Shown piece after piece: positions 34,558-43,737 of a stretch of 64,000 bases of DNA (its first letter is position 1; every line of letters starts with the position of its first letter). The DNA comes from Ignavibacteria bacterium (GTDB lineage: Bacteria; Bacteroidota; Ignavibacteria; Ignavibacteriales; SURF-24). Both the position numbers and the translations under genes were made by a program. The stretch lies in the NCBI GenBank assembly GCA_025612375.1, contig JAAXKN010000001.1, positions 104,669 through 168,668 of the forward strand, in the 5' to 3' direction. The notes under the pieces are model-generated. The model worked only from the letters and a program-made list of their open reading frames with translations, did no database searches and was not told the origin of the DNA.

Positions 34558-35865
34558 TTGAGTAATAGAACCAGGCAGAACATAGTATTTAGAATTCTTA
34601 GCACCTGCATATTAGTTTTGTCTTCATGGACCCAGATGCTGCCGCAGAATATGCCGGGTAATTTTGCAAGGACCGACTCCAGCACGACAAAGAATAATCG
34701 AAATGAATTCCGCAGTAACATATATAAAGACATCATCAGGAATAATTTTTCTTTTCCTCTTTCCGGAAAAACAGAAAGCAGGTGGAAAGGGGCGTACTGG
34801 GGATGCGAGATTTCATATTTCAGAGACACACTTGTATATGAAAGGCTCAAAGAAGCTCTTCGGCAGTATAATGAAAGATCATCTGAATTTAACAGGGCAA
34901 CTCTTGAAGCGCTTTACACGCTTTATCCTGCAGGATTTGAGAACGACATCCGAAGAATAATAAAGGAGACCCAAAATCCAAAGCATTTTGCCATGGCAGC
35001 GGAGTATCTTCGGAGAATAAGCGATGGAAATACTTCTGAAAATAAAAAACTTCTGGAGTTGATGAGTCGAAAATTTCCGGCATGGCAGAACGATCCCATT
35101 CTGTTTATGCTGAAATACAGGCTGGAAAAAACAAAAGAAACATTGCCCGATATTGCAGGCCTCTTAAAGCACGAATTCTGGAAAGGTAAAACGGTAATAA
35201 TCAGCTTTCAGAGTGAGAACAGGGATTACGAGGGTATAACTGTAATCCGCTGCCCTGACGGTAAATTCGTTAAAGACAGCTCCGGGAACATCTTCCACAT
35301 TAATCAACTTGCACGCAGTCTATCCAATCTTCCGGGCTATCTTACAAATGGCAGCACGCCTGAAGGAATTTATTCTGTACAGAAGATTGATACTTCAGAC
35401 AATAAATTCATCGGGAAGACTCCCCTTATTGTAACAGCACTTCCCTTTGAAGTCCCGCCAGATTTATTCTTTAAGGATAGTAAATTAAAAGGAATCTCCT
35501 GGAGCACTGATTTATACAGAAAGATGTTACCCGGCTCATGGGTGGATTATTTTCCATTATATGAAGCGTTTTATGCAGGAATGGCAGGAAGAAGCGAGAT
35601 TGTGATGCACGGAACTACAATTGACCCTGAGTTTTATAAAAACGCTCCTTATTACCCCAACACCCCTTCAATGGGCTGTATGACAGCGAAAGAGATTTAT
35701 TCATCCGAAGACGGGAGGCTGGTTTTAAGTGATCAGCAGAAATTAATTGATGCATTTACTGGCTGCTACAAAAAAGAAGCGTTTCTTGTCGTCATAAATA
35801 TTGAGGGAAAGGAAGATGAATTAAGTATAAACGAAATACGGGGATTTATTGAGGAAGCGGAATGA
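34558..35865 (+). CDS. L,D-transpeptidase-like (YkuD-like) exported protein
   Basis: 435 aa starting at TTG (34558), supported by AGGAG at 34546-34550 with 7-nt spacing. A hydrophobic N-terminal segment (IVFRILSTCILVLSSWTQML) is a signal or anchor. About 60-200 is helical with repeat-like spacing. The C-terminal half has TNGSTPEGIYSVQKID, then EIVMHGTTIDPEFY and NTPSMGCMTAKE, matching the HG(T)...S-x-GC catalytic motif of L,D-transpeptidases, which cross-link peptidoglycan or attach proteins to it. The motif spacing is long and the Arg usually after GC-x is absent, so the activity is uncertain. It ends at a strong terminator. Confidence 0.65.
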   Translation: MSNRTRQNIVFRILSTCILVLSSWTQMLPQNMPGNFARTDSSTTKNNRNEFRSNIYKDIIRNNFSFPLSGKTESRWKGAYWGCEISYFRDTLVYERLKEALRQYNERSSEFNRATLEALYTLYPAGFENDIRRIIKETQNPKHFAMAAEYLRRISDGNTSENKKLLELMSRKFPAWQNDPILFMLKYRLEKTKETLPDIAGLLKHEFWKGKTVIISFQSENRDYEGITVIRCPDGKFVKDSSGNIFHINQLARSLSNLPGYLTNGSTPEGIYSVQKIDTSDNKFIGKTPLIVTALPFEVPPDLFFKDSKLKGISWSTDLYRKMLPGSWVDYFPLYEAFYAGMAGRSEIVMHGTTIDPEFYKNAPYYPNTPSMGCMTAKEIYSSEDGRLVLSDQQKLIDAFTGCYKKEAFLVVINIEGKEDELSINEIRGFIEEAE

Positions 35866-35895
35866 TATGCCTCCAGGGTTCAAGGTTATGATGAC

Positions 35896-35929
35896 AAAAG
35901 CCTGAAGTCTTTTTAGATTTCAGGCTTTT
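35896..35929. terminator. Bidirectional intrinsic terminator
   Basis: A 15-bp stem with one G-U pair: AAAAGCCTGAAGTCT (35896-35910), loop TTTT, AGATTTCAGGCTTTT (35915-35929), followed by TT on the plus strand and by the A-tract complement on the minus strand. It ends the plus-strand mutase/AAC(3)/transpeptidase operon and the facing barrel gene at 35946. Confidence 0.9.
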
Positions 35930-35945
35930 TTGTATCCATTTTATT

Positions 35946-36578
35946 TCATAAGAGATCTACAAATTCAAAGTTGAGGGAATAGGTGGTGGCCTCTTTGCTT
36001 ACAGATACTGAAGGCCTGAGAATAACCTTCGAAGTCACACCTTTGGTCATAAATGCCGCTGAAAAGTCAACAACCGGAATCATGCTTGGAGTTTCCTCTC
36101 CTGCAAACCTTTCAGGCCTGAAAAAGCTCAACATTGCAAAAGGCTGGATCTGGAACTTTTGTGAAACCTCAAACCTGCGAAATACATATGCTCCGATGGA
36201 CCATGATCCCACGCTCAGCTGCCCGGTTTCGTCTTTTGATGTATACCTGTGTACATTAAACTGAATCATAGCTGACAACGAAACCGGGTTTGTATCAGAC
36301 TGCTTCAGTATGTGCACACCCGCAAAGGGTGAAATGACAGTGGAAGTGGATTTGTAAGCAGAGGTATCCTCTTCCCCGAAGATATAACTGTAGCCGATCC
36401 CGAAATCAAAGGTGCCGGAATTTGATACCCCGGCAGATCCACCTAATGAGAGGACTTTGGGATGGTACGCTCCCGTAAGAGAAATTCCGTAGGCATTCTG
36501 CCCTATTTCTATGTATTCCCCCTGGGCGTAGATGGTTCCAAGGGACATCAGTAATAATATTGCTGTTAAATATTTCAT
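35946..36578 (-). CDS. Outer-membrane beta-barrel-like protein, function unknown
   Basis: 210 aa, signal peptide MKYLTAILLLMSLGTIYAQ. The mature protein is built of alternating strands (AYGISLTGAYHPKVLSL, GTFDFGIGYSYIFG, SLSAMIQFNVHRY, SWSIGAYVFRRFEV) ending TYSLNFEFVDLL, consistent with a small 8-10-strand barrel. No family motif is seen. It stands alone between the bidirectional terminator and a lipoprotein gene. Confidence 0.6.
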   Translation of the reverse strand: MKYLTAILLLMSLGTIYAQGEYIEIGQNAYGISLTGAYHPKVLSLGGSAGVSNSGTFDFGIGYSYIFGEEDTSAYKSTSTVISPFAGVHILKQSDTNPVSLSAMIQFNVHRYTSKDETGQLSVGSWSIGAYVFRRFEVSQKFQIQPFAMLSFFRPERFAGEETPSMIPVVDFSAAFMTKGVTSKVILRPSVSVSKEATTYSLNFEFVDLL

Positions 36579-36683
36579 AATCGGCTTAAAATATGTTATT
36601 TAATTTGAGTAAACATAAGGAATATTATTTTTATTGTCATGGGAAATCTCTGTAAGTCCAACATACAATTTACATAGGCGGGA

Positions 36684-37295
36684 TTAGTTTCCAGTGTTTC
36701 CCCAAAAGCAGGGGCTGAAAACTTCTTTATTATCATCAGGTATCCCGGAGCTTACATAAACTTCCCTATGATGCAGACCATATGAAGAATATTCCGATGC
36801 GTCAATAATAATTTCGTCTCCGGGTAAAAGAGTAAGGCTTAATCTTCCTTCAAACCAAAAGTACCCCTCGATAAAAGAAGGATTCTTAAAGTCCGAGAGT
36901 ATAACCTGCTCCGGGTTTCCGTAAATCTCTGAGAGCCTTTCAAGGAAATAATCAAGATCGGAATAAGTATTCTGAGGATCGGGCAGGAAAATAAGTTTTG
37001 CCTCAGCAAATCCCACCCTGAAAATAAACTTACACTGGGATGCTTTTTTATCCATGAAGTAATAGTTCTCGTAGGCAAGGCTGTAAAAATCGTAATAGTG
37101 TTCACATGGAATAACGTCAAGTGTCTGCATTAGGCGGTCGTCCAGGATACTCATCGGAGTATCCCACCTGAAGCCCAGGAAGCCTTCCAGGTTAGGCGGG
37201 GTTTCGGTCTGCTGAAAGTAGACAGGTTCTATGCATCCTGTAAAGGAAAGCAGAAGTGCTGCAAGGGCGGCAAAAGTTACGTATTTTCTGTGCAT
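36684..37295 (-). CDS. Predicted lipoprotein, function unknown
   Basis: 203 aa from ATG 37295 (MHRKYVTFAALAALLLSFTGC); an ATG 24 nt earlier is possible, but 37295 is preceded by a GGGGG stretch at good spacing. Lipobox LSFTGC puts lipid on Cys after the signal. The body starts FLGFRWDTPMSILDDRLMQ and later reads YFLERLSEIYGNPEQVI, a layout seen in small periplasmic proteins with repeated FGFxWGxS-type segments, but I cannot name the family. It has no obvious operon partner. Confidence 0.7.
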   Translation of the reverse strand: MHRKYVTFAALAALLLSFTGCIEPVYFQQTETPPNLEGFLGFRWDTPMSILDDRLMQTLDVIPCEHYYDFYSLAYENYYFMDKKASQCKFIFRVGFAEAKLIFLPDPQNTYSDLDYFLERLSEIYGNPEQVILSDFKNPSFIEGYFWFEGRLSLTLLPGDEIIIDASEYSSYGLHHREVYVSSGIPDDNKEVFSPCFWGNTGN

Positions 37296-37492
37296 TGTAA
37301 ACCCCCGGGAAATTTTCAATAATGAGTCTGCAATGGTTATAGAACATAATCCGTACCAGAGGGGAATTTATTTAAATATTGAGGATTTATAGCGCTTTGT
37401 GGATAGTTTTGAATACAGGGGATGAATAAGATAAAATACAATGTGCGAGGTTTCCGCAGGGGCGGATTCAAAGTTCGAAGTTTTGTACAAGA

Positions 37493-37525
37493 GGCGCGCC
37501 CGGGACTTATGGAAAAAGGCGCGCC
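37493..37525. repeat. Paired GGCGCGCC octamers able to form a hairpin
   Basis: The self-complementary octamer GGCGCGCC occurs at 37493-37500 and 37518-37525, 17 nt apart. They can pair as an 8-bp GC-only stem just past the M61 protease stop (37539, minus strand). Read on the minus strand the tail is TCTTGT, so a rho-independent terminator role is possible but weak. Confidence 0.45.
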
Positions 37526-37538
37526 CCAAATGGAATAC

Positions 37539-39311
37539 TTATTTCAAACTCATCCAGGCCTGGCGGAGGCTTAGTTCTTCAGGCGTGGCATCAGGATTTT
37601 CCTTAAAGACAAAACTGCGTTTAACAGGGAGCATTTTTAATGTAACCTCATGAGGAATTTTATTCCTTAAGAGCGTCAGCTGAAGCTCATCGCCCGTCTT
37701 TAGTTTTCTTAATTGGACAGTCTTCTGCATGGCGTTCTGCAGTGTCAGAGTGTCACCCATAACCTTAAAGACAATGTCTCCCCTCTTAATGTCGAGCGAA
37801 GATTGTTCTGGCTCGATGCTATTAATTACAATCATATTATTGGCTACTGTCATAGAAAGTCCTGAATGCGCCTTTGAAGTGTCGTAACCGGCAAAGTCGG
37901 CATAATCAATTCCCACACTGCTGAAATATTCTTTAATTGGCAGCGGTTCATTGCCTATTATGTAGCGCTTAAAGAAGTCGCCAATTTCGGGGTATGTCAT
38001 GCGCGTAAAGTCGTCGAAGAATGTTGCCTCGCTGAATGATTTGTTGATGCCGTATTGCTGCGACAGTTCATGCAGCACTTCCCTTAATCCCCTTTTCCCA
38101 TGTGAAAGCTCCAGCAGCCTGAGATCCATAAGTCCAGCTACTATTGCCCCGCGGGCATAGATGTCGGCATACTCCCTCTGCATTCTGACGCTGTTCACGC
38201 CCAGATCCCTCAGGCTTACATTGGCCTCGTAGCTTTTGCTCTGGGCCAGCTTTTCCGACATTCTTTTCAGGTATTCGCCCAGCGTAATCTTATTAGTCCG
38301 GAGCAGCATTATATTTGCGGCCCATTCTGTAACACCCTCATAAAGCCAGAGGTGCTGCGACATAACGGGTTTTTCATAGTTAAAATTTCCTACGAGCTCG
38401 CTATGAAGTGTAAGAGGCGTAAAGATATGATAAAACTCGTGCGCAACCACTGTGCGGAGCAGTTCTTTATATTGGGGGCTGAGGGGTTCATCTTCCATTA
38501 CATAATCGGAACTGAAGGAATGTTCCCACGCGCCATATGACATTTTGCCGAATTGGAAAAGGAATGTGTATTTTTTAACCGGGAGGCCTCCCATGAATTC
38601 AGATTCAGCCTGAAGAATATCCTTAATTGAGCCAAGTAAGCTGTCGGATGTAAGGCGGCCTGAAACTGAATATGTATATACGTCCACATCTGTTCTGCTG
38701 ACGTTCAATGAAGACTTTGTAAGGCGCCCGAGAAGAATCGGGGAATCCACCACCCTGTCGAAGTTTTCAGCCTCATAAAACCCATCGGCATCCTTTTCGA
38801 GAGCGGTGCCGGCCGTCCAGTTCTCAGGGTATTCAAGTTTTATTTTAACGGGAGCTGACTGCCTACCCTTAAAGTATCCCGCATATGTCTGTCCGTTCAA
38901 AAGCGCGTTATCATTCCCCAGGCTTGAGCCGCACATCGGATAGACAAAGTTACTGTCGACGTGAGTATCCATAGTTGTTGTCATAACGTACTCAATTTTC
39001 CTGACCTTTCCGGGATCTGAAATTGACCACTGATTAAGTGACGAATGGGTTGTTGTAATTTCGCCTCCCGAGGCATCGAAGGCGCGGAACTGTTTTACGA
39101 AGCGCCCCATATCCATCGTCTGGTACGATCCGGGCGCGGTAGCAGCAAACTGGTAAACATTATTTTCAGCCGACAGCTTTTGGGGTACAAGTGTAACATT
39201 GATTGTGCGGCTGGTATCAAGTCGTACGTAGTATGTCTCCTGCGCGTATGGGATTGTTGACAGAATAAATAATGCTGCAGGGAGTAAAAACAGCGGAAAA
39301 TTCTTTTTCAT
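37539..39311 (-). CDS. M61-family (glycyl aminopeptidase-like) metalloprotease with PDZ domain
   Basis: 590 aa, signal peptide ending TIPYAQ. The N-terminal domain (about 25-200) has YYVRLDTSRTINVTL and the sandwich typical of M61. The zinc site is HEFYH (291-295) followed by LWLYEGVTEWAA with the distal Glu ligand. A PDZ domain at about 470-560 (GLSMTVANNMIVINSIEPEQ, IKRGDIVFKVMGDTL) positions substrates. M61 enzymes release N-terminal Gly/Ala or small residues from peptides. It is likely periplasmic or exported. The leader has AAGGAG at optimal distance and a short hairpin (39339-39353). Confidence 0.92.
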   Translation of the reverse strand: MKKNFPLFLLPAALFILSTIPYAQETYYVRLDTSRTINVTLVPQKLSAENNVYQFAATAPGSYQTMDMGRFVKQFRAFDASGGEITTTHSSLNQWSISDPGKVRKIEYVMTTTMDTHVDSNFVYPMCGSSLGNDNALLNGQTYAGYFKGRQSAPVKIKLEYPENWTAGTALEKDADGFYEAENFDRVVDSPILLGRLTKSSLNVSRTDVDVYTYSVSGRLTSDSLLGSIKDILQAESEFMGGLPVKKYTFLFQFGKMSYGAWEHSFSSDYVMEDEPLSPQYKELLRTVVAHEFYHIFTPLTLHSELVGNFNYEKPVMSQHLWLYEGVTEWAANIMLLRTNKITLGEYLKRMSEKLAQSKSYEANVSLRDLGVNSVRMQREYADIYARGAIVAGLMDLRLLELSHGKRGLREVLHELSQQYGINKSFSEATFFDDFTRMTYPEIGDFFKRYIIGNEPLPIKEYFSSVGIDYADFAGYDTSKAHSGLSMTVANNMIVINSIEPEQSSLDIKRGDIVFKVMGDTLTLQNAMQKTVQLRKLKTGDELQLTLLRNKIPHEVTLKMLPVKRSFVFKENPDATPEELSLRQAWMSLK

Positions 39312-39338
39312 AAAGGCTCCTTTTGAAAAAGTTATTGT

Positions 39339-39353
39339 GCTGCCCTAGGCAGC
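39339..39353 (-). promoter_or_regulatory. Short hairpin in the M61 protease leader
   Basis: GCTGCC (39348-39353 read on minus) pairs with GGCAGC around a 3-nt loop, 28 nt upstream of the start codon; CTTTTTC then the AAGGAG site follow. It could be a small attenuator-like element or just part of the promoter region. Confidence 0.3.
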
Positions 39354-39506
39354 GCCCCTGAATAGATTGATGCAATAATTTATAAATTTGAGGGGTGAAT
39401 TTCAAATGAGACGGGAACCGGGGATGCAACGGGGTATGATAATTTGCAGGAATTTTGTATAATTTATTTTAAATATTCAACTTCCCTGCAGATAACCGGA
39501 GGAGGT

Positions 39507-39959
39507 ATGAAGGAGAAACGGAAGGAGCTTATTTTATGGGCTATTATCGGAGTACTCTTTCTTCTGATAGCCATTCAGTTTTTTCAGGTTGACAGGGACA
39601 ATCCCAGGAAAGCTGCAGTCATAAGATGGAATTCCGGGAATGCCGGGAATCTTGCACGCAGGGCGTGTTACGACTGCCACAGCAATGAAACCACGTGGCC
39701 CAATTACGCCTGTTACGCCCCGGTGTCATGGTTCGTTGCAAGCGACGTCCACGAGGGCCGGAGCAGCTTAAACTTCTCGGAATGGACCTACACAAGAGAA
39801 AAAGAAGCAGAGCGGGCAATAAAAATGATCGAGGAGATATTTGACGGCGACATGCCGCCAAGGACGTATCTCTGGATGCATCCTGAAGCCCGGCTTGACG
39901 AAGGCGAAAAGCTTGACCTGGTCAAAGGAATTGAAAAGACTTTCAGTGTAAAACACTAG
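39507..39959 (+). CDS. Membrane-anchored haem-binding domain protein
   Basis: 150 aa from ATG 39507 (MKEKRKELILWAIIGVLFLL), directly after GGAGGAGGT; the open 21 codons upstream are ignored. One N-terminal membrane span (about 7-28) anchors a periplasmic domain with a single c-type haem motif, ACYDCHSNETTWP, then APVSWFVASDVHEGRSSLNF and the DMPPRTYLWMHPEA segment with a likely distal Met/His. This matches the Haem_bd (PF14376-type) family of small cytochrome-like proteins. It stands alone between the protease and the BNR-repeat gene; its redox partner is unknown. Confidence 0.85.
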   Translation: MKEKRKELILWAIIGVLFLLIAIQFFQVDRDNPRKAAVIRWNSGNAGNLARRACYDCHSNETTWPNYACYAPVSWFVASDVHEGRSSLNFSEWTYTREKEAERAIKMIEEIFDGDMPPRTYLWMHPEARLDEGEKLDLVKGIEKTFSVKH

Positions 39960-39975
39960 CCCCGGTTTTAATTAT

Positions 39976-42201
39976 TTACTTAATAAGCATGATTTTTTTT
40001 GATTCCTTATGCTTCCCCGCCTGGATTGAATATATATAGACTCCGCTGGGTAAAGATGAGCCGTTAAAGAGCACATTATATTCTCCCGCGGACTGCTCTT
40101 CATTTACCAGCTCTGCAACCTGGCGGCCAAGCATGTCAAAAACTTTCAGCTCAACGTGAATCTTTGAAGGTATCTCATACCGGATTGTAGTTGCCGGATT
40201 AAAGGGATTCGGATGGTTTGGGTAAACCCTGAAGGCATTTTCTACAGGTACATACTCCTTTTGAGCCGGAGGGATCTGAGACAGAGCATCAGGATATATA
40301 TACAGCCTTGAATAAGAAGATGCGAAAAGGTCCCCCCTTCTGTTGAAGAAGAGCTTTGCTTCAAGGCTGTTAAAGTTAAGGTTGCCCTTTTTCCATGTCA
40401 GTCCGGCATCAGAGGTAACGAGTGAAGAATTCTCAGTTAAAATTACGCCCCTGTATTTGTCGTAGAACGTAAAAGCCACGGCATCAGTATTGATAACCTT
40501 CCAGGAGTTGCCGCCGTCGCGAGTAGCATAGATTTTTCTTCCGCCGATAGCAAAGCCGGTTAAGTCATCAATAAATTCAGCATGGGTGAGTTCATTAGCA
40601 GCAATATCCTGCACGCGCCAGTTATTCCCGCCGTCAGTTGATGAGTAAATAATTCCAACCCTGGAAGACTGCCTATCAAGTCCTCCTGTTCCTAATACCT
40701 TAAAGCCGCTGTACATTTTAATTTCATTCAGGAATATTCCTGTCAATGGTGCATAGCGCCAGTTTTTACCACCATCGGCAGTAGTGCAGAGGTAGGGATA
40801 ACCCTGCACTACAATGCTATCGGCGCTAAGAGCATAAACGCCCGAAACCCCTCCGTAATGGTCAAAATAGATTTCCTGCCAGCTGTCGCCGAAATCTGTA
40901 GATTTATAGAGCACGAACTGTCTTTCGGTAAGATACATACAGTTACCGGAAATACTCAGATGGGTAAAATCCAGGTTAAAATCTTTAGGGAGGTGCTTAA
41001 GTATCCATGTACTGCCTCCATCGCGGCTTACAATAAGATCCTTGTAATAAGGAGCCACAACAGCTGAGAGTTGAGTTTCAGGAGACCGGGGTCTGTTATC
41101 GAACGAAACCTCACCGGCATAAACGTCCCTGTTGGAAGTTAGCCTTGTAAAGCTTTTCCCGGCGTCAGTGGATTTGTAAATCCCCGAAACTGTAGAAACG
41201 AGGATGGAGTTTTGTGTAGGGATATATACCGATGAGTAAAAACTGTTATAGTTGCCCCGGCCCTCGAAGTCACTGCCTGTTTCCCATGATTGCCCCATAT
41301 TGCCCGTCCGGCGGTAACAAACTTTTCCGTAGTATCCGTCAAAATTCCCGAAGACAACGCATGTACTGTCATTTATAACTTCAAGCTTATTGTAATATTC
41401 ACCGGGGAATTCCTGAGTAGTCCAGGATTTTCCGAAGTCAGTTGTTTTAAGAATAATGCCATATGTTTGCTTCTGCAGAACCCTATGGATTCTGCCTGCG
41501 GCATAACCTGTCCCGGTGGGATTCATGTGGAAGTCTGCATAAACGACCTCATTGAGAGAATCCGATATAATGCCGGTATTCAGTTTAGTCCATTTTTTCC
41601 CTCCGTTGGAGCTTTGCCAAATTCCAGCCCCGGAGTAAGTTCCATATGAATGACTTTTCAGAATCCAGAGATTTGTTTCATCCTGAAGAAACATATTATT
41701 GATATTCCCTTCATCAAATAAAGGTGTTTGCAAGTACGTCCATGTCAGGCCTGCATCCGTAGTCTTAAAAAATCCGCCGCCTCCACACTTAAATCCCACC
41801 TTTGGACTGGCGAATCCAACCATCTGCGCACCTGCATAGTCCGGAGACACCTTTACCCAGTGGTGCCCTCCGTCAGTAGTTCTGAACTCACCGCGGATTC
41901 TATCAGTTATATAGCCAATAAGGCTGTCTGCAAAGGAGATGCCGCTGGATACATTGTCCCCGAAGCCCGAGTTATCAAAAGGTGTATACCATGGGTAAAA
42001 TGTGAAGGAATTTCCGGCGTCACCTGTAGAATATACCTGTCCGAATTCGCACCAGAAATAGGCCTTACTGCCGATTACGCATGTTGAATATACACGCATT
42101 GTGGGAGGCACCGGGGCAACGGGCTGCCAGAAACTCTGGGCAGATATAGCACAATGAAAAAACATGAGGATTAGCGCCAAATACAAAACACGGTTTTTCA
42201 T
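39976..42201 (-). CDS. BNR/Ycf48-like repeat T9SS cargo protein
   Basis: 741 aa, signal peptide MKNRVLYLALILMFFHCAISAQ. About ten repeats of the form (S/T)TDGGxxW or KSTDxGxxF (FRTTDGGHHWVKV, KTTDAGLTWTYL, YSSTDGGNNWRV, ATRDGGNSWKVI) build sortilin/BNR-type propeller blades. The C-terminal ~75 residues are a T9SS sorting domain (VYPNHPNPFNPATTIRYEI, LKVFDMLGRQVAELV, SGVYIYSIQAGKHKESKKIML). The start overlaps the lipoprotein gene stop by 4 nt. Such surface propellers are common in this lineage, with unknown ligands. Confidence 0.85.
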   Translation of the reverse strand: MKNRVLYLALILMFFHCAISAQSFWQPVAPVPPTMRVYSTCVIGSKAYFWCEFGQVYSTGDAGNSFTFYPWYTPFDNSGFGDNVSSGISFADSLIGYITDRIRGEFRTTDGGHHWVKVSPDYAGAQMVGFASPKVGFKCGGGGFFKTTDAGLTWTYLQTPLFDEGNINNMFLQDETNLWILKSHSYGTYSGAGIWQSSNGGKKWTKLNTGIISDSLNEVVYADFHMNPTGTGYAAGRIHRVLQKQTYGIILKTTDFGKSWTTQEFPGEYYNKLEVINDSTCVVFGNFDGYYGKVCYRRTGNMGQSWETGSDFEGRGNYNSFYSSVYIPTQNSILVSTVSGIYKSTDAGKSFTRLTSNRDVYAGEVSFDNRPRSPETQLSAVVAPYYKDLIVSRDGGSTWILKHLPKDFNLDFTHLSISGNCMYLTERQFVLYKSTDFGDSWQEIYFDHYGGVSGVYALSADSIVVQGYPYLCTTADGGKNWRYAPLTGIFLNEIKMYSGFKVLGTGGLDRQSSRVGIIYSSTDGGNNWRVQDIAANELTHAEFIDDLTGFAIGGRKIYATRDGGNSWKVINTDAVAFTFYDKYRGVILTENSSLVTSDAGLTWKKGNLNFNSLEAKLFFNRRGDLFASSYSRLYIYPDALSQIPPAQKEYVPVENAFRVYPNHPNPFNPATTIRYEIPSKIHVELKVFDMLGRQVAELVNEEQSAGEYNVLFNGSSLPSGVYIYSIQAGKHKESKKIMLIK

Positions 42202-43007
42202 TTCATATTCTCCTTATATAAAACTATATCCTGGTGCAGAAGTAAATTCCGGTAAAGGGCAATTTGCATCACAAGAGGCATGTATCCTCTTCGTTTTACA
42301 TAAAGGTAGACATAATTGCCAAGATAACGTTTATAGTAACTCATATAGTCACTACCGGGTGTAACAACCGAATCGCCCACAAAAGCCTCACTGAAAGGAA
42401 GGTAATATTCCCCCTTGGAAGTTGCAGCCGCATTGGGAGTTCCGCGGTCACTAATAACAAACATGGGGCAAGAGGCATTAAATTGCCTGCCGCTGTCGCT
42501 TAAGGCAGAAAACCTGATTGTATAGGGCCCATTCATCAGCTTAAGGCTATCGACTATGTCCTTGAATTGATACTGGTAAAGACCTCCTTCGAAGTCACCT
42601 GAATGGAGATAAGAGGCTTTAGCGGCTGAGTTTCGTGTAACGGAAATACCGATATGTGACTTCCCGGGTAGTGAAAACTTGATATATGTGGAATTATAGA
42701 CAGGATTAGGGTAGTTTCCGGAAAAAGAAAAATCGAAACTAGCCGTTTTGTTAAGCCTTTTAGGAAGACTCATTTCGAAGTTGGAACCCGTACTGCCCGG
42801 ATAATATGAATAATAGCAGTATATACTTACGCTATCGAGTGCAACACCGGATGAATCAACCACCCGGCCAGTCAGGCCGTTCATGACCTGCGGTTCAGGT
42901 TCCATTGGCTCGCTGCAAGCATAGACAAGTAAGGGAAGGATTACAATAATAAGAAAAGTAAAACACCGCATGATTTTACGGGACAATAAAGGATTTGAAT
43001 TAATCAT
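42198..43007 (-). CDS. Lipoprotein with carboxypeptidase-regulatory-like domain
   Basis: 269 aa. ATG 43007 has an AGAGAGG site at good spacing; a second ATG at codon 13 leads straight into MRCFTFLIIVILPLLVYAC. The lipobox LVYAC gives a lipid-anchored Cys. The domain MNGLTGRVVDSSGVALDSVS is the CarboxypepD_reg-like beta sandwich, and SGNYPNPVYNSTYIKFSL inside the chain resembles an internal T9SS-like segment. It is translationally coupled to the BNR-repeat cargo, perhaps as its surface partner (inference). Confidence 0.7.
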   Translation of the reverse strand: MINSNPLLSRKIMRCFTFLIIVILPLLVYACSEPMEPEPQVMNGLTGRVVDSSGVALDSVSIYCYYSYYPGSTGSNFEMSLPKRLNKTASFDFSFSGNYPNPVYNSTYIKFSLPGKSHIGISVTRNSAAKASYLHSGDFEGGLYQYQFKDIVDSLKLMNGPYTIRFSALSDSGRQFNASCPMFVISDRGTPNAAATSKGEYYLPFSEAFVGDSVVTPGSDYMSYYKRYLGNYVYLYVKRRGYMPLVMQIALYRNLLLHQDIVLYKENMK

Positions 43008-43194
43008 TTGATTAACCTCTCTGTTTGTTTGGGGATAACATCAGCACGGTAGAATTATTACGATAGTCCCTCCGGTATTCCTTTGATGAAATTATTTGCA
43101 TCATTAACAGTATTTTATGGCTATAGATCCCTGAACGCCTTACGAAAATTATTTTATTTTTCTGTGGAATGCCAGTAAATTTTGCGTAATGTGA

Positions 43195-43684
43195 ACTGTT
43201 TCACTTTCACCAGACGGCAAAAAACTGTTTTGGGGAAATAAAAAAGGGTTGTATATGATGGACGTAACAAGCGGAAATGTCGCTCAATTGAGCAGCAAGA
43301 AAAATATCAATTCCATGTATCCCCCAAGTTTCTCAAAAGATATGAGTAAAATAGTCTATTCAAATGGAGAAAAGCTTGAGACGATGGATATCAGCGGCAG
43401 CTACGAACAAAACGTACTAAAAATTGATGCAAGTAAATATTTATACGGCCCCCATTTCATTTTTAATGACAGCAAGATCATCTACATGGAAAAGGAGGCA
43501 TTCAGGAGACGGGAGCAGAATTCTATACAAGGAAAATGATGATTTGTACGTAATAAATCCTGATGGGTCGGGCAAAAGGCTCTTACGCAGCAGAGCTGAA
43601 GGAGAATATTATCTGCTCACCCCGGCGATTTCGCCGAACGGAAAGTATATAGTATTTGCTCGGATATATGATTCCTCAAATTAA
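43195..43684 (+). pseudogene. Decayed TolB/PD40-like beta-propeller fragment, frameshifted
   Basis: From a stop at 43192-43194 the frame reads VSLSPDGKKLFWGNKKGLYM and continues GNVAQLSSKKNINSMYPPSF...SKIIYMEKE, a clear PD40-type propeller blade. Near 43495-43505 the similarity jumps frame and continues DGSRILYKENDDLYVINPDG then EGEYYLLTPAISPNGKYIVF until a stop at 43684. There is no signal peptide or start suited to the blade pattern, and the frames differ by a single-base-type shift, so this is a remnant of a longer secreted or TolB-like protein. A sequencing error could explain the shift but not the missing ends. Confidence 0.7.
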
Positions 43685-43711
43685 ACCTATCAGCCCGACC
43701 GCCGGACTGCG

Positions 43712-43737
43712 CCCCGGAGGCTTTCAATCCTCTGGGG
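43712..43737 (+). promoter_or_regulatory. Stable hairpin in the leader of the repeat-built T9SS gene
   Basis: CCCCGGAGG (43712-43720) and CCTCTGGGG (43729-43737) form a 9-bp stem with one G-U pair and an 8-nt loop; no U-tract follows. It sits about 200 nt upstream of the 43938 start in a 253-nt stretch (43685-43937) with no gene, so it may be leader RNA structure or leftover of the decayed gene. Confidence 0.35.
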
